Below are positions 6,422 through 8,644 of a stretch of 8,644 bases of DNA, piece after piece. The DNA is from Bacillota bacterium (GTDB lineage Bacteria > Bacillota > Clostridia > Peptostreptococcales > Anaerovoracaceae): assembly GCA_017523605.1 (NCBI GenBank), contig JAFWVZ010000052.1, positions 1 through 8,644 on the forward strand, given 5' to 3'. Numbering within the stretch: the stretch's first letter is position 1; the number at the start of each line of letters is the position of its first letter. A model generated the notes under the pieces. That model ran no database searches. It was not told where the DNA came from and saw nothing but the letters and a program-made list of their open reading frames with translations. A program made the position numbers and the translations under genes.

Positions 6422-7096
6422 ATGAAGGCCACCAGAGAAAAAATGAAAGTGCTTGCAGGGTTCATGATCGTCGCGGCGGTGGCGGCATGTGCCGCAGGCA
6501 TCTACATAACAGCCAAGGGAGTGATAGAGCTTGTTCATCTGATCTCCTCCGGGCAGGCCGTCCGCGCGGCAGTTGTCCCTGTGGTGACTGAGATCGCAGA
6601 AGGTCTGGTGCTGGGCGTGCACTACTTCTTTGTATCTAAGTTCTTCATCCACTCATTAAGGCACGGCGTGCCCTTTACCCACGAAGGCGCAAAGGAGATA
6701 CACATCCTTGGTCTGGAGAGCATTCTTCTTCCGATAGTGGCGTGGATAATAAGCGCAATAGCCTACGCAGGAATACGCAGTCCGCTCATGGTGCTTGAGA
6801 TATCCGTATACGAGATAGTTCTGGGCTTTGCACTCATACTTGTGTCTTATGCCATAGAATACGGCACCAACAAGATAGAGCTGGGCCACATAGGCCACGA
6901 AGAGATAAGGTATCTGGAGAAACACTACCCGGAGGTCCTGCAAGAGGCCAGAAATGCGGTAGCGGGAATGCATCTTGCCGGAGCCAGGGACCATTCCGCC
7001 GGGCTTGCCGAAGAAGAGGATCCGCTTGCGGACGTTTTGGACGCTTCGGATTACAAGGATCCGGAAAGCGGCGAATACATACAGAACATAGTGTAA
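6422..7096 (+). CDS. Four-helix membrane protein, DUF2975-like, unknown function
   Basis: Not recognised with certainty. The 224-residue product has four hydrophobic segments, at about 9-30, 50-75, 95-117 and 125-146, and then a soluble acidic tail of about 75 residues (Glu/Asp-rich around 196-210). Between segments 2 and 3 the motif SLRHGVPFTHEGAKEIHILGL recalls the DUF2975 pattern, in which a short 'G-PFT' turn and a charged helix join two membrane helices. The overall length and four-helix plan also fit that family, but the acidic tail is an addition. No catalytic motif is evident. It starts 13 bases after scpB, and its TAA touches the mfd ATG directly, so it is embedded in the operon. A role in the cell envelope or in small-molecule sensing would be a guess. 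Confidence 0.8.
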   Translation: MKATREKMKVLAGFMIVAAVAACAAGIYITAKGVIELVHLISSGQAVRAAVVPVVTEIAEGLVLGVHYFFVSKFFIHSLRHGVPFTHEGAKEIHILGLESILLPIVAWIISAIAYAGIRSPLMVLEISVYEIVLGFALILVSYAIEYGTNKIELGHIGHEEIRYLEKHYPEVLQEARNAVAGMHLAGARDHSAGLAEEEDPLADVLDASDYKDPESGEYIQNIV

Positions 7097-8644
7097 ATGA
7101 AAAGGATCAACCTTACAGGAATAACAGACAATCAGCTTGCGCCGGTCTGCGCGCGTCTTCTTAACCGGACGCCGGGACAGGCGCTTATACTTTGCCCCAG
7201 CCTTACAAGAGCCAAGAGGATAGCATCCGATCTTGCGTTCTTTACGGACCGGAGCATTTTTGTGCTGCCGGAACTGGACGTTGCCGCGCTTCGCTACGAG
7301 GCCAAGAGCCGCACTGAGCTGGACAGCGAACTTGCGGCGCTGAGGGCTCTTTGCGAGGATGACGGAGCCATGATCGTGGCCCCGGTGCTTGGCGCGCTCA
7401 GAAAGATAGCTCCCAGAGACGTCTTCCTGCGCCGCGCCAGAACAGTTAAGCCCGGCGACATTATAGACCGCGCGGACCTTGTTGCCGCTCTTTCCGAGAT
7501 GGGCTACGAAAGGTCCTATTCCGCTGAAGCCTGCGGCCAGTTTGCCGTACGCGGCGACATAGTGGACGTATTCGTTCCGGGCGCCGGGATGCCCGTAAGA
7601 ATAGAGTTCTTCGACGACGAGGTAGACTCCTTAAGGATGTACGATCCTGCAACGCAAAGATCCGCTCAGACTCCTGACTTCATAAGCATATATCCTGCTC
7701 AACTGGTGGTGCGAGGACCGGAGGAGAACGCCAGAGCCGCGGCTGCGGTAGAAGACGCCCTTAAGGATGTTCCGGACCGCAGGGACTATCTATTGGACTG
7801 CATAAACAGCGGCATTAACGACCAGTATCTGGAAGGCTTCGTTTCGTATTTCTACGAAAAGCCCGGCCTTATTTTCGATTACTTTACCAAACCGTCCGTA
7901 ATAATGGCGGACGATCCGGCAAGGATAGGCGAAGTCCTGGACTTCTATAAAAAAGAACAGGAAGAGATAATAAAGCAGAGTCTGGAAAAAGGAAGCGGCG
8001 CGATCGCCGACGCGGCCAGCCACCCGGATCCGGAAGACCTGCTTAAGATAAATGACATGGACGCGGCGTCCGGCATATACTGGTGCACGCCGTTTTCACA
8101 GAGCATAAGATTCGCTCCGCAGCTGGACAGCATAGAGCACGTGGAAGCCCGTCAGGCGCCTGTATTCGCAGGCCACATGGACGACTTCGAGCGCGAGCTT
8201 AAGCATTTCATCACGGAAGGCTACAGGATAACCATAGCCTGCCAGACTCCGGACAGACTGGTAAACCTTAAGGAGTTCCTGTCCAGAGGCGGTCTTGCCG
8301 GCAAGGTGGAGCTGCGCGATGGAAGCCTCGTCTGCGGCACGGTATTTCCGAAGGAAAAGGAAGTCTACCTTTCCGAGAACGACATATTCGCAAGAAGCAA
8401 GAAGACCAGGCGCAAGCGCGCAAAGGGCGCTGAGATAAAGGTCTTTACAGACATAAAGAAGGGCGACTACGTGGTGCACGACGCACACGGCGTGGGTCGC
8501 TTTACCGGCATAGAAAAGCTCACCGTGGACGGCAGCACCATGGACTACCTTAAGATCCAGTACGCCGGCGCGGACGTTCTCTACGTGCCCGTGGACCAGT
8601 TGGAGAACATCCAGAAATACGTGGGTTCCGAGGGCATGGAGCCC
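7097..8644 (+). CDS. mfd: Transcription-repair coupling factor Mfd, N-terminal 516 residues (runs off the right edge)
   Basis: Mfd is the ATP-driven translocase that pushes RNA polymerase stalled at DNA damage off the template and recruits UvrA. The reading frame is open from ATG 7097 to the window end with no stop or frameshift. Visible are the UvrB-like N-terminal module, with GYERSYSAEACGQFAVRGDI (residues 136-155) and VRIEFFDDEVDSLRMYDP, then a less conserved middle domain. From about residue 454 comes the CarD-like RNA-polymerase-interaction domain (KKGDYVVHDAHGVGRFTGIE, then YVPVDQLENIQKYVGSEG). The helicase motor, roughly the second half of a protein of about 1,150 residues, lies outside the window. 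The ATG directly follows the upstream TAA and has no clear Shine-Dalgarno. An in-frame stop just upstream rules out an earlier start, so the N-terminus appears a few dozen residues shorter than in Bacillus. Confidence 0.96.
   Translation, partial: MKRINLTGITDNQLAPVCARLLNRTPGQALILCPSLTRAKRIASDLAFFTDRSIFVLPELDVAALRYEAKSRTELDSELAALRALCEDDGAMIVAPVLGALRKIAPRDVFLRRARTVKPGDIIDRADLVAALSEMGYERSYSAEACGQFAVRGDIVDVFVPGAGMPVRIEFFDDEVDSLRMYDPATQRSAQTPDFISIYPAQLVVRGPEENARAAAAVEDALKDVPDRRDYLLDCINSGINDQYLEGFVSYFYEKPGLIFDYFTKPSVIMADDPARIGEVLDFYKKEQEEIIKQSLEKGSGAIADAASHPDPEDLLKINDMDAASGIYWCTPFSQSIRFAPQLDSIEHVEARQAPVFAGHMDDFERELKHFITEGYRITIACQTPDRLVNLKEFLSRGGLAGKVELRDGSLVCGTVFPKEKEVYLSENDIFARSKKTRRKRAKGAEIKVFTDIKKGDYVVHDAHGVGRFTGIEKLTVDGSTMDYLKIQYAGADVLYVPVDQLENIQKYVGSEGMEP

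Noticed and set aside
8096..8488. A 130-codon minus-strand frame opposite mfd
   Set aside because: The + strand here is continuous Mfd sequence up to the conserved CarD-like domain; the antisense product shows no domain.
1..8644. Search for tRNA genes, riboswitches, CRISPR arrays, insertion sequences, phage genes or defence systems
   Set aside because: The window is almost entirely filled with core housekeeping genes. The only gap above 100 bases shows no RNA fold, repeat array or terminal inverted repeats that would support any of these.

Overview
The window reads as an ordinary stretch of core chromosome from a moderately GC-rich member of the Clostridia (Bacillota). Pointers to this are the ScpA/ScpB pair, a ComEB-type dCMP deaminase, a WG-repeat lipoprotein, AGGAG-type ribosome binding sites, and a bacterial GlnRS, which many Clostridia carry. 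Isoleucine is written mostly as ATA: I counted 22 of 32 Ile codons in the glnS fragment plus scpA, although other codons often end in G or C. Genus and species cannot be fixed from this. All eight genes lie on the + strand, and about 98% of the window is coding.

Layout: the 3' two-thirds of glnS (glutaminyl-tRNA synthetase) enters from the left edge and stops at 1081. A 106-base gap follows, the only real intergenic space. It holds a 12-bp palindrome and an imperfect 19-bp tandem repeat. Next comes a secreted WG-repeat lipoprotein of unknown role (1188-2507). From there the genes are packed with gaps of 0-13 bases or short overlaps: truA (tRNA pseudouridine synthase), a dCMP deaminase, a signal-peptide-bearing lytic transglycosylase, scpA and scpB (the condensin kleisin and its partner), a four-helix membrane protein resembling DUF2975, and the first 516 codons of mfd (transcription-repair coupling factor), which runs off the right edge.

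The run from 1188 to 8644 looks like one transcription unit, since I see no terminator or strand switch inside it. Its genes serve tRNA modification, dUMP supply, cell-wall remodelling, chromosome compaction and transcription-coupled repair: a housekeeping operon rather than a single pathway. Three junctions (lipoprotein/truA, deaminase/transglycosylase, membrane protein/mfd) lack a visible Shine-Dalgarno at the correct distance and have the next start 0-7 bases after the previous stop, which suggests termination-reinitiation coupling. I found no mobile element, CRISPR array, RNA gene, phage gene or defence system, and no clear sign of a new biological system. The least explained items are the WG lipoprotein, the DUF2975-like protein between scpB and mfd, and the transglycosylase's N-terminal half, which looks like a copper-amine-oxidase-like domain split by a low-complexity insert.
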